A DNA stretch of 48,500 nucleotides from an uncultured Eubacteriales bacterium (GTDB taxonomy: Bacteria; Bacillota; Clostridia; Christensenellales; Borkfalkiaceae), in the NCBI GenBank assembly GCA_900545325.1, contig UQZE01000002.1:1-48500 (forward strand). Direction: 5' to 3'. Made by a program: the position numbers and the translations under genes. This document shows, in pieces, positions 14,560-22,115 of this stretch. Under the pieces are notes generated by a model that was not told where the DNA came from, made no database searches, and was given only the letters and a program-made list of their open reading frames with translations. Every line of letters starts with the position of its first letter. Within the stretch, counting starts at the first letter, position 1.

Positions 14560-14994
14560 TCAGAACTCCTTGAGCATGACGTCGGCGTTTTCGCCGTCGC
14601 CGTAATATTTTTTACGCTGCGATATTTTTTCGAAGCCGTATTTTTTATAGAGCGATACGGCGGGAAGGTTGCTTTCGCGCACCTCTAAAAAGAGCTTTTT
14701 CAGCTCCCGCGCGGCACATTCCGCCATGAGCGCGTCCATCAGCGCGCCGCCGAGCCCCTGCCGCCGCCGTTCTTTTGCCACGAGCACGATCTCGAGGTCG
14801 GCCTCGTCCAGATTGAACCCTATGGCAGCCATGCCCGCGATCTCGCCGTTTTCCTCGGCGAGCAGTCCGAAAAAACGGTCGCTCAGAAAGGATTGGGCGA
14901 GCATGTTGTAATTCCACCTGTCGGGAAACCCCGCCTCCAACTGAAATTTTTCGAGCGGAGCGATGTCCGTATATTTCCAGCGCCTGATGTTCAT
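14560..14994 (-). CDS. rimI: Ribosomal protein S18 alanine N-acetyltransferase-type GNAT enzyme
   Basis: A 144-residue GNAT acetyltransferase. The start is MNIRRWKYTD, because its ATG overlaps the tsaB stop by 4 bases and GAGGGACG precedes it; the longer frame is rejected. The acetyl-CoA motif is VAKERRRQGLGGALMDALM (R/Q-x-x-G-x-G/A), followed by KLFLEVRESNLPAVSLYKKYGF, the RimI-like segment that ends with YYGDGENADVMLKEF. RimI acetylates the N-terminal Ala of S18 in E. coli and is usually found beside tsaB and tsaD. Here it sits beside tsaB, which supports the assignment. Confidence 0.9.
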   Translation of the reverse strand: MNIRRWKYTDIAPLEKFQLEAGFPDRWNYNMLAQSFLSDRFFGLLAEENGEIAGMAAIGFNLDEADLEIVLVAKERRRQGLGGALMDALMAECAARELKKLFLEVRESNLPAVSLYKKYGFEKISQRKKYYGDGENADVMLKEF

Positions 14995-15596
14995 CGTCCC
15001 TCTTCCGCCTGCGATCTTCTGATGTAGAGCGGCGTGAGCGCGCCCTCGTCGAAGGTGATTTCGCCAGCCTTCGCCCCGACGGCGGCTTTCAGCCCCGCGG
15101 CCGTATCGCACGCGAATTTCCTGTGCGGCACGTCGTCCGCCGAAGCCGCGGGATAAAGCGAACAGAGCCGCCCGTATTCTTCGCTTCCGACGAACCGCGC
15201 CTCTCCCGCAGGCTTTTTGTCCCTGTATTCCTGCACGTAGTAGGAGCCGTGCCCGGCGTCTATTACGCAGAGCACGTTTTTTTCTTTAACATCGTATGCC
15301 AGCGCGTCGAAAGATGTTATTCTCAGGTAAGGTTTATTCACGGCGAACGCGAAAGCGCGCACGGTGGAAACGCCGATGCGCACCCCCGTGAACGATCCCG
15401 CGCCGACCACGCAGGCGAAAAAATCCATGTCCGCAAGGCGCGCGCCCGCGCTTTCCAGAAGATCTTTTACGCGCGGCACGAGTTCTGCGGAATGTTTCAC
15501 GCCGCAGTCGGGGTCGATATAAGAATAGTCTTTTCCGCCGAAACGGAGCAGCACGGTGAGCTGCTTTCCGCTCGTGTCTATCCCGAGGTAATTCAT
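14991..15596 (-). CDS. tsaB: tRNA t6A37 synthesis protein TsaB
   Basis: A 201-residue ASKHA-fold protein that forms a complex with TsaD and TsaE to transfer threonylcarbamoyl to A37 of ANN-decoding tRNAs. Family signs are the start MNYLGIDTSGKQLTVLL, HSAELVPRVKDLLESAGA, VVGAGSFTGVRIGVSTVRAFA, and ITSFDALAYD. The distal half (CVIDAGHGSYYVQEY) is shorter than usual, as is common in Firmicutes. Its ATG overlaps the tsaE stop by 4 bases and its stop overlaps the rimI ATG by 4, so the three are translationally coupled. TsaD is not in the window. Confidence 0.95.
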   Translation of the reverse strand: MNYLGIDTSGKQLTVLLRFGGKDYSYIDPDCGVKHSAELVPRVKDLLESAGARLADMDFFACVVGAGSFTGVRIGVSTVRAFAFAVNKPYLRITSFDALAYDVKEKNVLCVIDAGHGSYYVQEYRDKKPAGEARFVGSEEYGRLCSLYPAASADDVPHRKFACDTAAGLKAAVGAKAGEITFDEGALTPLYIRRSQAEEGR

Positions 15597-15997
15597 TCCG
15601 CGGCGATCTCCCTTTCGTTTTCTCCGAGTTTTGTTATCTTTATCTTTTTACAGCCCGCGGGCAGTACGTCCGCGATATTTTCAAACCACTCTATCACGCA
15701 GATGTTGTCGCCGCCGAAGTAATCGGCAAGCCCCAGCGCGAGCGCGTCCTCTCCCGAAGAGAGGCGGTAGCAATCGTAATGATACAGCCTGTCCCCGTAG
15801 ACGTTCAGATAGGCGTACGTCGGGGAAACGACCTCGTCCCCGATGCCGAGTCCGCGCGCAAGCCCGCGCGTGAAAGCGGTCTTTCCTGCGCCCAGTTCGC
15901 CTTCGAGCAGGATCACGTCCCCGTTTTTCAGCGTTTTCGCGTAGCGTTCGGCAAAGGCCTCCGTCGCGGCCTCGCCGTACGATATAAATATTTCCAT
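15593..15997 (-). CDS. tsaE: tRNA t6A37 synthesis ATPase TsaE
   Basis: A 134-residue P-loop ATPase that drives turnover of the TsaB-TsaD complex. ILLEGELGAGKTAFTRGLARGLG carries the Walker A motif, VVSPTYAYLNVY the conserved segment after it, and HYDCYRL plus VIEWFENI the Walker B area. The start MEIFISYGEA is chosen over a longer frame because a full promoter lies just upstream, with TATAAT 6 bases before this ATG and no ribosome binding site, so the message is probably leaderless. It is the first gene of tsaE-tsaB-rimI-hydrolase-murF-ddl. Confidence 0.95.
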   Translation of the reverse strand: MEIFISYGEAATEAFAERYAKTLKNGDVILLEGELGAGKTAFTRGLARGLGIGDEVVSPTYAYLNVYGDRLYHYDCYRLSSGEDALALGLADYFGGDNICVIEWFENIADVLPAGCKKIKITKLGENEREIAAE

Positions 15998-16003
15998 GTC
16001 TAT

Positions 16004-16032
16004 ATTATAGGGCAAACGCCGCTTTTTGTAAA
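16004..16032 (-). promoter_or_regulatory. Leaderless-type promoter of the tsaE operon
   Basis: TTTACA (16027-16032), a 17-base spacer and a perfect TATAAT (16004-16009) on the minus strand, with exactly 6 bases (ATAGAC) between the -10 box and the ATG at 15995-15997. This is the clearest of the four leaderless-type promoters in the window. Confidence 0.75.
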
Positions 16033-16130
16033 GGCATTTCGCCGCATTGCCGTCATTCTTTGCGCCGCACCTCTTTCCCCGCAAAGCCGCCGCGGGCGGA
16101 AAAGCGCCGGACTTTACGGCGAACGAAAAT

Positions 16131-16715
16131 CTACTCTTTCCCCGCGCCGCCGCGGTCCTCGCCGCCGTGTTTTCCCGCCGCTTTGAAAAGGTGGGACACG
16201 TGCTTGTATAAAAGCACCGTGATCACCGAGTTCGCCGCCCCCTTGATGAGGTTGAAATATATGATGAACGGCCACAGCTGCAAAAACATGCTTTCGGCAG
16301 TTTCGCCCGCGTACAGCGGGAAATTGATGTAACGGTTAGTCAAAAGGGCTACCGCCGTCTGCAAAACGACGCCGCAGACGAGATAGAAGATCACCCATGG
16401 CAGGCCTTTTTTGAAACGGTACATCACCGCGGGCACGATGATGAAAGAGATCGTCATAAATACGTTGGCGATCTCCCCCACGCCCCCGGTGCTCGATTTC
16501 GTGAGCGCGCAGAGCGCTTCCTTCACCACGCAAATGGCCGCGCCCGAAACGGGGCCGAACATAAAGGAGCCGAGCAGGGTGAACACCGCGGAAAAATCGA
16601 GCTTCAAAAAGGGAGCCGCGGGAAAGACGGGAAATTCCAGAAAGGAAACGAGATAGGCCAGCGCCGCGAAAATCGCGCTGCCCGCAAGCACTTTGGTCAT
16701 AGAATAAGCGCGCAT
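16131..16715 (-). CDS. ribU: Riboflavin ECF transporter substrate-binding subunit RibU
   Basis: A 194-residue integral membrane protein with about five to six helices, the S component of an energy-coupling-factor transporter for riboflavin. It starts MRAYSMTKVLAGSAIFAALAY. It has the N-terminal LVSFLEFPVFPAAPFLKLDFSAV, which matches the riboflavin-binding loop pattern of RibU proteins, and KEALCALTKSSTGGVGEIANV. The C-terminal tail is hydrophilic and Gly/Lys-rich. GGAGG lies before the ATG. The EcfA and EcfT subunits are not nearby, so a shared group II module is expected. Control by the FMN riboswitch upstream fixes the substrate with good confidence. Confidence 0.95.
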   Translation of the reverse strand: MRAYSMTKVLAGSAIFAALAYLVSFLEFPVFPAAPFLKLDFSAVFTLLGSFMFGPVSGAAICVVKEALCALTKSSTGGVGEIANVFMTISFIIVPAVMYRFKKGLPWVIFYLVCGVVLQTAVALLTNRYINFPLYAGETAESMFLQLWPFIIYFNLIKGAANSVITVLLYKHVSHLFKAAGKHGGEDRGGAGKE

Positions 16716-16729
16716 GCAAAAAACCTCCG

Positions 16730-16767
16730 CAAAATAAAAAATTCCGAAAAATTCAAACTCTTCGGAA
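16730..16767 (-). terminator. Expression-platform terminator of the ribU riboswitch
   Basis: TTCCGAA (16761-16767, read on the minus strand) pairs with TTCGGAA (16742-16748), followed on the minus strand by a T-rich run ending at 16730, just before the ribU ribosome binding site. FMN binding is expected to favour this terminator and shut off ribU. Confidence 0.7.
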
Positions 16768-16796
16768 ACTTTTACGCGCGGAAAAACGCGGCATCA

Positions 16797-16912
16797 CTTC
16801 TTTTCTCATCCGGACTATACCGTCGGTCGGGGAATTTCGCCCCGTCGGCGCAGAAAACTGCGTTCATAGACTATCACTATCGGAAAGGAATTTCACCTTA
16901 CCCCAAAGAATA
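16797..16912 (-). promoter_or_regulatory. FMN riboswitch (RFN element) aptamer
   Basis: On the minus strand the conserved aptamer parts appear in order: TTTGGGGTAAGGTGAAATTC, then CCGATAGTGATAGTCTATG, a variable arm, GGGGCGAAATTCCCCGACCG, and ACGGTATAGTCCGGATGAGA closing with AAAGAAG. It lies between a consensus promoter and ribU, the classic FMN-controlled riboflavin transporter. Confidence 0.97.
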
Positions 16913-16927
16913 TTGAATTTTTTCTTT

Positions 16928-16956
16928 ATATTACCACCGCCGCGGAAGAATGTAAA
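16928..16956 (-). promoter_or_regulatory. Promoter of the riboswitch-ribU transcript
   Basis: TTTACA (16951-16956), a 17-base spacer and TAATAT (16928-16933) on the minus strand, a few bases before the aptamer. Confidence 0.75.
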
Positions 16957-16977
16957 GCGATTATTACAAAATTTTTC

Positions 16978-17003
16978 AAAAAGGGCGTTTCTTCGCCCTT
17001 TTT
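16978..17003. terminator. Terminator-like palindrome between divergent promoters
   Basis: AAAAAGGGCG (16978-16987) and CGCCCTTTTT (16994-17003) are exact complements around a 6-base loop, with T runs on both strands. No gene ends here, since transcription diverges. It may insulate the two promoters or be an operator. Confidence 0.5.
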
Positions 17004-17052
17004 TTTCGCGCAAAAAGCGCTATACTGAAAAAAAAAACGAACGGAGAAACTC

Positions 17053-17337
17053 ATGCTTAACAATCTGCTTTCCACTTTTTTAGGCGGTTTTTTATATACC
17101 CTTATGTTTTTTGTCATTTCTTTCGTAACGGTGCTTTTTTTCAGGCTGTGCGCATATTATTTCAAAACGAATGCGCCCAAGCGCCCCGAAAAAAAAGAGG
17201 CGGAACCCAAAGCCGAACCCGAACCCGTGCGGGAAAAGGCCGCCCCGCCCCGCCCGCGCCGCAAAGTACATACCATTGAAATCCGCCCCGACGAGATCAA
17301 CCGCATATACGTTGCGGACAAGAAAAACGTCGGATAA
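17053..17337 (+). CDS. Small single-span membrane protein with a proline/charge-rich tail
   Basis: A 94-residue protein starting MLNNLLSTFLGGFLYTLMFF. One long hydrophobic segment (about residues 8-38) precedes a tail rich in Pro, Glu, Lys and Arg (about 42-72). The ending HTIEIRPDEINRIYVADKKN looks like a short ordered strand pair. CGGAGAAACTC before the ATG supports translation, and TATACT lies about 30 bases upstream with a weak -35. I do not recognise the family. It is transcribed alone, convergent with rsfS, with a strong palindromic terminator between them. Confidence 0.75.
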   Translation: MLNNLLSTFLGGFLYTLMFFVISFVTVLFFRLCAYYFKTNAPKRPEKKEAEPKAEPEPVREKAAPPRPRRKVHTIEIRPDEINRIYVADKKNVG

Positions 17338-17376
17338 AAACGTTCATACGCAACTCACATACAATCTCACCCTAAG

Positions 17377-17415
17377 CGAAGGGGCGCGGCAGATCTGCCG
17401 CGCCCCTTCGTTTTT
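17377..17415. terminator. Convergent terminator made of a perfect 34-bp palindrome
   Basis: Bases 17377-17410 are a perfect palindrome (arm CGAAGGGGCGCGGCAG, centre AT) followed by TTTTT. It ends the small membrane protein gene on the plus strand and adjoins the rsfS stop on the minus strand. Confidence 0.85.
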
Positions 17416-17759
17416 CAGTCGATCTTTTCCACGTTGTCGCCGCTGTCCCAAAGCCGTTCGAGATGATAAAACAGTCGGCTTTCGTCGTTGAAGATGTGCA
17501 CGACGACGTCGCCGTAATCGAGCACCGCCCAGCGGCCTTCGCGCACGCCCTCGCGCCGCGTCGGTCCGAGCCCCTCCTTGTCGAGCTCCTCCTCCACGTT
17601 TTCCGCAAGGCTTCTGACGTGCGTCATGCTGCGCCCCGTCGCTATGACGTAATAGTCCGCGACGATGGTCTTGTCCGCCACGTCGATCTTCAAAATGTCC
17701 GTCGCCTTTTTTGCGGAGAGGACGCCGCATACTTTCAAAGCAAGTTCTTTCGCTTCCAT
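17415..17759 (-). CDS. rsfS: Ribosomal silencing factor RsfS
   Basis: A 114-residue RsfS/Iojap protein, which binds L14 on the 50S subunit and blocks subunit joining when nutrients are short. Family segments are VADYYVIATGRSMTHVRSLAENVEEEL, REGVREGRWAVLDYGDVVVHIF, and the closing ESRLFYHLERLW. Length is normal. Its ribosome binding site AAAGGAG lies within the last codons of the nadD-yqeK gene and the two genes abut, so translation is coupled. This order is the usual Firmicutes one. Confidence 0.96.
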   Translation of the reverse strand: MEAKELALKVCGVLSAKKATDILKIDVADKTIVADYYVIATGRSMTHVRSLAENVEEELDKEGLGPTRREGVREGRWAVLDYGDVVVHIFNDESRLFYHLERLWDSGDNVEKID

Positions 17760-18884
17760 TTATTTCTCCTTTACGTAATATTCGTAAGCTTCTTCGGTGT
17801 ATTTATAGGGCTTTTTGCCCTCTTTCAGCAGATGTTCGTAAGTCGTGCGCACACATTCGGCAAAACAGCGCTCGAAGTCCGTGTCGTACAGGCGCCGCAG
17901 TTCCTCCACGCCGGCAAAACAGCGGTCTTCCTCCACCATGTCCGCCGTGAACACGAGCTTTTCCAGCGGGCTCATTCCCGCCCGCGCCGTCGTGTGATAA
18001 CGGACGGCGTCCAAAATTTCCCCGTCCTTTACGCCGAAAACATTTTCCAGCATATACGCGCCCAAAAACGCATGCGCTACGGGCGCGGGGACGTCCTCCG
18101 CCACCGCTCCTGGATACAGCGCTTTATCCGCGTATTTGGCTATGTCGTGCAAAACGCAGGCGTCGAACGCCTTGTCGCGGTCTATCCCCAGCGTTTTCGC
18201 CTTGTCCAACGCGCAGGCGGCCACGTTCGCCGTATGTCTGAAACGCCTTTTGTCGAGCACGGACTTCACCAGCTCTACCGCGGGAGTCGGCGGATAAAGT
18301 CCGCGTTTTTCCATATACGCCCCCACATTTTCGGGAACGAATCCGGAAACGTCCAGCCCGAACATGGCGTATATGCGTATCTTTGTGGAGGAAACGCGCC
18401 TGCCCGTATAGGCGAGCTCCGTAAAGCCTTTGCCGAAACGGCTTTTAAAATATTTCCGCTCCGCCTCCACGTCCGCATAGTACCCGTCCCGCCTGAACAC
18501 CGCGAGATCGGCCGCGGCGAGAATCCGTTCGGGATAGCGCCAGGTCTTGAAATCGACCAGCATATCCCCGCCGACGATAAAATAAAGCTTGCTTTCGGGA
18601 TATTTTTCCTTCAGATGTTCCAGCGTTTTATAGGTATAGCTGGTGCCGCCCCGCTCGATTTCGTAACCGCACACGTCCGCGCGCCGCCCCGCAAAGGCGA
18701 GCCTGCACATTTCCAGCCTGTCCGCCGCGGGCGCGCACTCGCTGTGCACCTTATGCGGCGGCACGAAAGTGGGCATCACGATCAGCCTGTCGAGCGCAAG
18801 CTCCCGCATCACGCCGTCCGCCATCGATATATGTTCTCTGTGCACGGGGTCGAAAGTCCCGCCCAGCACGCCAATCCTTTCCAT
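17760..18884 (-). CDS. nadD-yqeK: NadD-YqeK fusion: nicotinate-nucleotide adenylyltransferase plus HD-domain Ap4A hydrolase
   Basis: A 374-residue two-domain protein. Residues 1 to about 195 are NadD: GVLGGTFDPVHREHISMAD carries the nucleotidyl transfer motif, and RRVSSTKIR the second one; it converts NaMN and ATP to deamido-NAD. Residues about 200-374 are an HD phosphohydrolase of the YqeK family: RFRHTANVAACALDKA, LHDIAKYADK, AHAFLGAYM and RYHTTARAGMSPLEKLVFTADMVE. YqeK proteins hydrolyse Ap4A. In most relatives these are two adjacent genes; here one frame runs through both. TAAAAT lies 6 bases before the ATG and no ribosome binding site is present. Confidence 0.94.
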   Translation of the reverse strand: MERIGVLGGTFDPVHREHISMADGVMRELALDRLIVMPTFVPPHKVHSECAPAADRLEMCRLAFAGRRADVCGYEIERGGTSYTYKTLEHLKEKYPESKLYFIVGGDMLVDFKTWRYPERILAAADLAVFRRDGYYADVEAERKYFKSRFGKGFTELAYTGRRVSSTKIRIYAMFGLDVSGFVPENVGAYMEKRGLYPPTPAVELVKSVLDKRRFRHTANVAACALDKAKTLGIDRDKAFDACVLHDIAKYADKALYPGAVAEDVPAPVAHAFLGAYMLENVFGVKDGEILDAVRYHTTARAGMSPLEKLVFTADMVEEDRCFAGVEELRRLYDTDFERCFAECVRTTYEHLLKEGKKPYKYTEEAYEYYVKEK

Positions 18885-18890
18885 GATTTT

Positions 18891-18919
18891 ATTTTAGCAG
18901 AACCCTCCCGATTTTTCAA
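18891..18919 (-). promoter_or_regulatory. Leaderless-type promoter of nadD-yqeK
   Basis: TTGAAA (18914-18919), a 17-base spacer and TAAAAT (18891-18896) on the minus strand, with exactly 6 bases between the -10 box and the ATG at 18882-18884. Confidence 0.7.
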
Positions 18920-18988
18920 GCCTTTGCGTTTAACTTTTGCCGGAAACGGCAATAACTAAAACAAAAAAACATATTTTCGGAGAAATTT

Positions 18989-19786
18989 ATGAAACGCATG
19001 ATGTTTTCGGTGATCTTCGATTCCGTTTTCGCGGGGTTCGCCGCATTTTTGATTTTATTCGTCATATTCGCCGGCCTGATGCCCAAAGCCGCGGCGGTAT
19101 TTATCGCGCTGGCTCTGGCGCTCGGCACATGCTCGCTCTGCTTTTACTTTTTATACGGCAGACGGGGCAAAGGCGCGTCGAGCGCCGCCGCAATGCGGGA
19201 AAAGGAAAATCTGTTTTTCTACCTCGGACTGCAAAAGGACAATAAAAAGCTCTTCCTCGCCATGCTGAGCGCATTGGGAAAGACGGCCGCGATCGGCAAA
19301 AAAGGCATTTACGTGCGCGAAAACGACGCATACGTATATCCTCTGTTCTCTTTCGACGGCGTAAAGAAGGACGACGTAGCCAAAGCCTACGTTATGAGCG
19401 GCGGTAAAAAAGCGCTCCTGCTCGCCCCGGCCTATTCCGCCGAAGTGGCTCTGTTCGCCCGTACTTTCGGGGATAAGATAAAGCTGATCGGCGGCGAGGA
19501 AGTCTACGCCCTTTTCAAAAAGGCGGACATGCTCCCGCACGCTGCCCTGCCTGAAAACACGCTTTCCAAAAAGGAAAAGCTGTACGCGGTGTTCCGCACG
19601 GTGTTTACCCGCCGCCGCGCCCCCAAATACTTTTTATTCGGGCTGACCTTTCTGCTCTTTTCCTTTCTCGTGCCCTACAAACTGTATTATATCCTCTTCG
19701 GAACGCTTTTAACGGTCTTTTCCGTGATATGCCTGTTCTTCGCCGTTCCGTCGGGGAACACGGAAGCCAATCCGCTTTCCGAGTGA
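18989..19786 (+). CDS. Membrane protein with a degenerate restriction-endonuclease-like core (tentative)
   Basis: A 265-residue protein starting MKRMMFSVIFDSVFAG, with CGGAGAAATTT before the ATG. Two hydrophobic segments at the N-terminus (about residues 8-30 and 34-55) and one or two at the C-terminus (about 213-250) surround a soluble middle. That middle contains KAYVMSGGKKALLLAPAYSAE followed by FGDKIKLIGGEEVYALFKK. The order resembles the end of Mrr-like restriction-endonuclease folds (GvlvT...fs..A..fA...i.LidG..l..L), but the catalytic D-QxK residues are not evident. The assignment is tentative and function is unknown. It is a single plus-strand gene between two minus-strand operons. 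Confidence 0.7.
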   Translation: MKRMMFSVIFDSVFAGFAAFLILFVIFAGLMPKAAAVFIALALALGTCSLCFYFLYGRRGKGASSAAAMREKENLFFYLGLQKDNKKLFLAMLSALGKTAAIGKKGIYVRENDAYVYPLFSFDGVKKDDVAKAYVMSGGKKALLLAPAYSAEVALFARTFGDKIKLIGGEEVYALFKKADMLPHAALPENTLSKKEKLYAVFRTVFTRRRAPKYFLFGLTFLLFSFLVPYKLYYILFGTLLTVFSVICLFFAVPSGNTEANPLSE

Positions 19787-19791
19787 GAACG

Positions 19792-19818
19792 GACCGCCCT
19801 GCGTTCGGCAGGGCGGTC
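19792..19818. terminator. Convergent terminator hairpin
   Basis: GACCGCCCTGC (19792-19802) pairs with GCAGGGCGGTC (19808-19818) around GTTCG, between the plus-strand membrane protein and the yhbY stop. Confidence 0.8.
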
Positions 19819-19820
19819 TT

Positions 19821-20108
19821 TCAGTATTCGATATGCCTGATATCGCGTTTCGATCTTCTGTACAATATGACTTTTTTCCCGATGGCGGCCACGAATTCCG
19901 CGCCTAAAGCCGCGGCGAGTTCTTCGCCCGTTTCCCGCGCGCTCTTTTCGCTGTTTTCAAGAACGCTCACCTTGATGAGTTCGCGCGCGTCCAGCGCGTC
20001 CGAAAAGGACTTTATCATGTTTTCGCTCACGCCGTTTTTCCCTACCTGACCGATCGGCTCCGCCGCCGAGGCGAGGCTCCTTAAATTGCTTCTTTCCTTG
20101 CTCGTCAT
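19821..20108 (-). CDS. yhbY: YhbY family RNA-binding (CRM domain) protein
   Basis: A 95-residue single CRM-domain protein associated with the 50S subunit during assembly. It matches the family in MTSKERSNLRSLA, EPIGQVGKNGVSENMIKSFSDALDARELIKVSVL, and the GxxG-like AAIGKKVILYRRS. The start overlaps the end of obg at the level of the ribosome binding site (GGAGTAAGGAC), only 4 bases after its stop. It is the last gene of nth-obg-yhbY. Confidence 0.95.
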   Translation of the reverse strand: MTSKERSNLRSLASAAEPIGQVGKNGVSENMIKSFSDALDARELIKVSVLENSEKSARETGEELAAALGAEFVAAIGKKVILYRRSKRDIRHIEY

Positions 20109-20112
20109 GTCC

Positions 20113-21378
20113 TTACTCCATAAATTCGAATTCCGTGCCGCCGATCACGATGGTGGCGCCGTTTTCCGCGCCCATTTCGCGCAGCTTTTTGAAAATGCCC
20201 CTGTCTTTGAGCACCTTATGCATATACGCCATGGAATTTGCGTCCGTCAGAACGACGTTGCGCGCCAGCACGTCCACAAGCGTACCCGTAACGACGAACG
20301 CGCCGTCTTCGTCCCTGTATATCTCGTATTCCAGCCTTTCGGGCTTGGCGTATTCGAACGGCTCGAACTCCAGCGGCTGCACGGGCGGGAGCTTGTCGAG
20401 CGCCTTTTTCACTTCCGCTTTCAGCGCGTCCACGCCCTCGCCGCTCACGGCGGATATGTTTACCGTCTTATATTTTCTGCCGATCTTTTCCTTGAATTTC
20501 TTTATCTTTTCTTCCGCGCCGAAAATATCGCATTTGTTGAGCGCGACGATCTGTTTCAGCTTTGCCAGCGCGGGCGAATAATTTTTGAGTTCGGCGTTGA
20601 TCGCCAGAAAATCCTCGTAGGGATCCCGGCCTTCCACGCCCGAAACGTCCACCACGTGCACGAGCATGCGCGTGCGCTCGATATGGCGGAGAAACTCGAT
20701 TCCCAGCCCCGCGCCGTCCGCCGCGCCCTCTATCAGCCCGGGAATATCCGCCACGACGAATTTTTCGCCGTAACACTCGCACACCCCGAGATTGGGAGAA
20801 AGCGTGGTGAAGTGATAATTGGCGATCTTCGGCCGCGCCTTGGTCATTTTGGAAAGCAGCGTGGACTTGCCCACGTTGGGAAAGCCCACCAGCCCGACGT
20901 CCGCAATGGTTTTCAGTTCCAAAATCACTTTGCGCGGCTGCGTCTTTTCGCCCGTCTGGGAAAAATGCGGCGCATGGCGCCGGCTGGTAACGAAACGCGC
21001 GTTGCCCTTGCCCCCGCCGCCGCCGACGAGCACGGTCTTTTTCTGCCCGTCCTCAAAAATATCCGCAATGACGTTTCCGCTCTCTTCGTCCTTTATCACC
21101 GTGCCGAGGGGCACTTTGAGAAAAAGAGTTTTGCCGTCCTTGCCGAAACAGTTTTTCGGGCCGCCCCGCTCGCCGTTTTCCGCGGCAAACTTGTTTTTGT
21201 AATAATAATCGGCCAGGCTGTTCACATGGCGGTCGCCGACGAACGTTACGTCGCCGCCCCTGCCGCCGTCGCCGCCGTCGGGCCCGCCGTTCACCACGCC
21301 CTTGAAATGAAGAAACGAGGTGATGCCGTCGCCGCCGTCGCCGGCCTTGATCGTCAATAATACTCTGTCGATAAACAT
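20113..21378 (-). CDS. obg: GTPase Obg/CgtA
   Basis: A 421-residue essential GTPase in 50S assembly and stress signalling. The glycine-rich Obg fold occupies residues 1-158 (AGDGGDGITSFLHFKG, GGDGGRGGDV). The G domain follows with VGFPNVGKSTLL (G1), NYHFTTLSPNLGV (G2), VADIPGLIEGA (G3) and ALNKCDIF (G4). The C-terminal OCT domain (about 345-421) ends in GATIVIGGTEFEF. Length and order are typical of Firmicutes. AGGAAATAGATT precedes the ATG, 3 bases after the nth stop. Confidence 0.98.
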   Translation of the reverse strand: MFIDRVLLTIKAGDGGDGITSFLHFKGVVNGGPDGGDGGRGGDVTFVGDRHVNSLADYYYKNKFAAENGERGGPKNCFGKDGKTLFLKVPLGTVIKDEESGNVIADIFEDGQKKTVLVGGGGGKGNARFVTSRRHAPHFSQTGEKTQPRKVILELKTIADVGLVGFPNVGKSTLLSKMTKARPKIANYHFTTLSPNLGVCECYGEKFVVADIPGLIEGAADGAGLGIEFLRHIERTRMLVHVVDVSGVEGRDPYEDFLAINAELKNYSPALAKLKQIVALNKCDIFGAEEKIKKFKEKIGRKYKTVNISAVSGEGVDALKAEVKKALDKLPPVQPLEFEPFEYAKPERLEYEIYRDEDGAFVVTGTLVDVLARNVVLTDANSMAYMHKVLKDRGIFKKLREMGAENGATIVIGGTEFEFME

Positions 21379-21381
21379 AAT

Positions 21382-22017
21382 CTATTTCCTGTTCTTGATG
21401 TTCTTTTCGCAAAGCGCCTCTATGGGGCACGCGCCGCAAAGAGGCCTGCCCGCCTTGCATACCTGCCTGCCGAGGTAGATGAGATAGTGGTGCGCCTTGC
21501 GCCACATGCTCTTTTCTATATTATCCATCAGCTGTTTTTCCGTTTTCGTAACGTTGGCCGCGTCCGCAAGGCCGATGCGGTTGCTCACGCGGAACACGTG
21601 CGTGTCCACGGCGATGGCGTCCCCGCCGAACGCCACGGAGTACACGACGTTCGCCGTCTTTACGCCCACCCCCGCGAGCGACTGCAAATCCTTTAAATTA
21701 TCGGGCACCTTGCCGCCGAAGCGCGTAAGGATATCCCGCGAGGCCGAAAGAATGTGCGCCGCCTTGGTCTTGTACAGCCCGCAGGAAAAGATCTTTTCCT
21801 CCAGCTCTTCCTGCGAAAGGGCGAGCATTTTTTCGGGCGTATCGTAATCTTTATAAAGCTCCGCGGTTACTTTGTTCACGCGCTCGTCCGTGCACTGCGC
21901 GGAGAGCATGACCGCCACGAGCAGTTCGTACGGCGTGCCGTAATGCAGCGCGGGCTTGTCCGAAAAATTCTGCGATAAAATTGCGACGATTTTTTTGGCT
22001 TTTTCTTTGCTGACCAT
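21382..22017 (-). CDS. nth: Endonuclease III (DNA glycosylase/AP lyase)
   Basis: A 211-residue base-excision repair enzyme that removes oxidised pyrimidines. It keeps LLVAVMLSAQCTDERVN, the helix-hairpin-helix LAGVGVKTANVV with the catalytic Asp of VDTHVFRVSNRIGL, the active-site Lys in that region, and the iron-sulfur cluster motif CKAGRPLCGACPIEALC (C-x6-C-x2-C-x5-C). Length is normal. AAAGGAGCAAAAAAT before the ATG fixes the start. It is the first gene of nth-obg-yhbY. Confidence 0.97.
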   Translation of the reverse strand: MVSKEKAKKIVAILSQNFSDKPALHYGTPYELLVAVMLSAQCTDERVNKVTAELYKDYDTPEKMLALSQEELEEKIFSCGLYKTKAAHILSASRDILTRFGGKVPDNLKDLQSLAGVGVKTANVVYSVAFGGDAIAVDTHVFRVSNRIGLADAANVTKTEKQLMDNIEKSMWRKAHHYLIYLGRQVCKAGRPLCGACPIEALCEKNIKNRK

Positions 22018-22115
22018 ATTTTTTGCTCCTTTCGGGCTTGGAAAGCCGCCTTTCAGCGTTTTTCACGATCATTTTACCATAAATCGCCGCAATTTACAAT
22101 CTTTTTTCGCTTGAA

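Noticed and set aside
17377..17410. 34-bp perfect palindrome as a recombination or mobile-element site
   Set aside because: It is followed by T and lies exactly between two convergent gene ends, so a terminator explains it fully.
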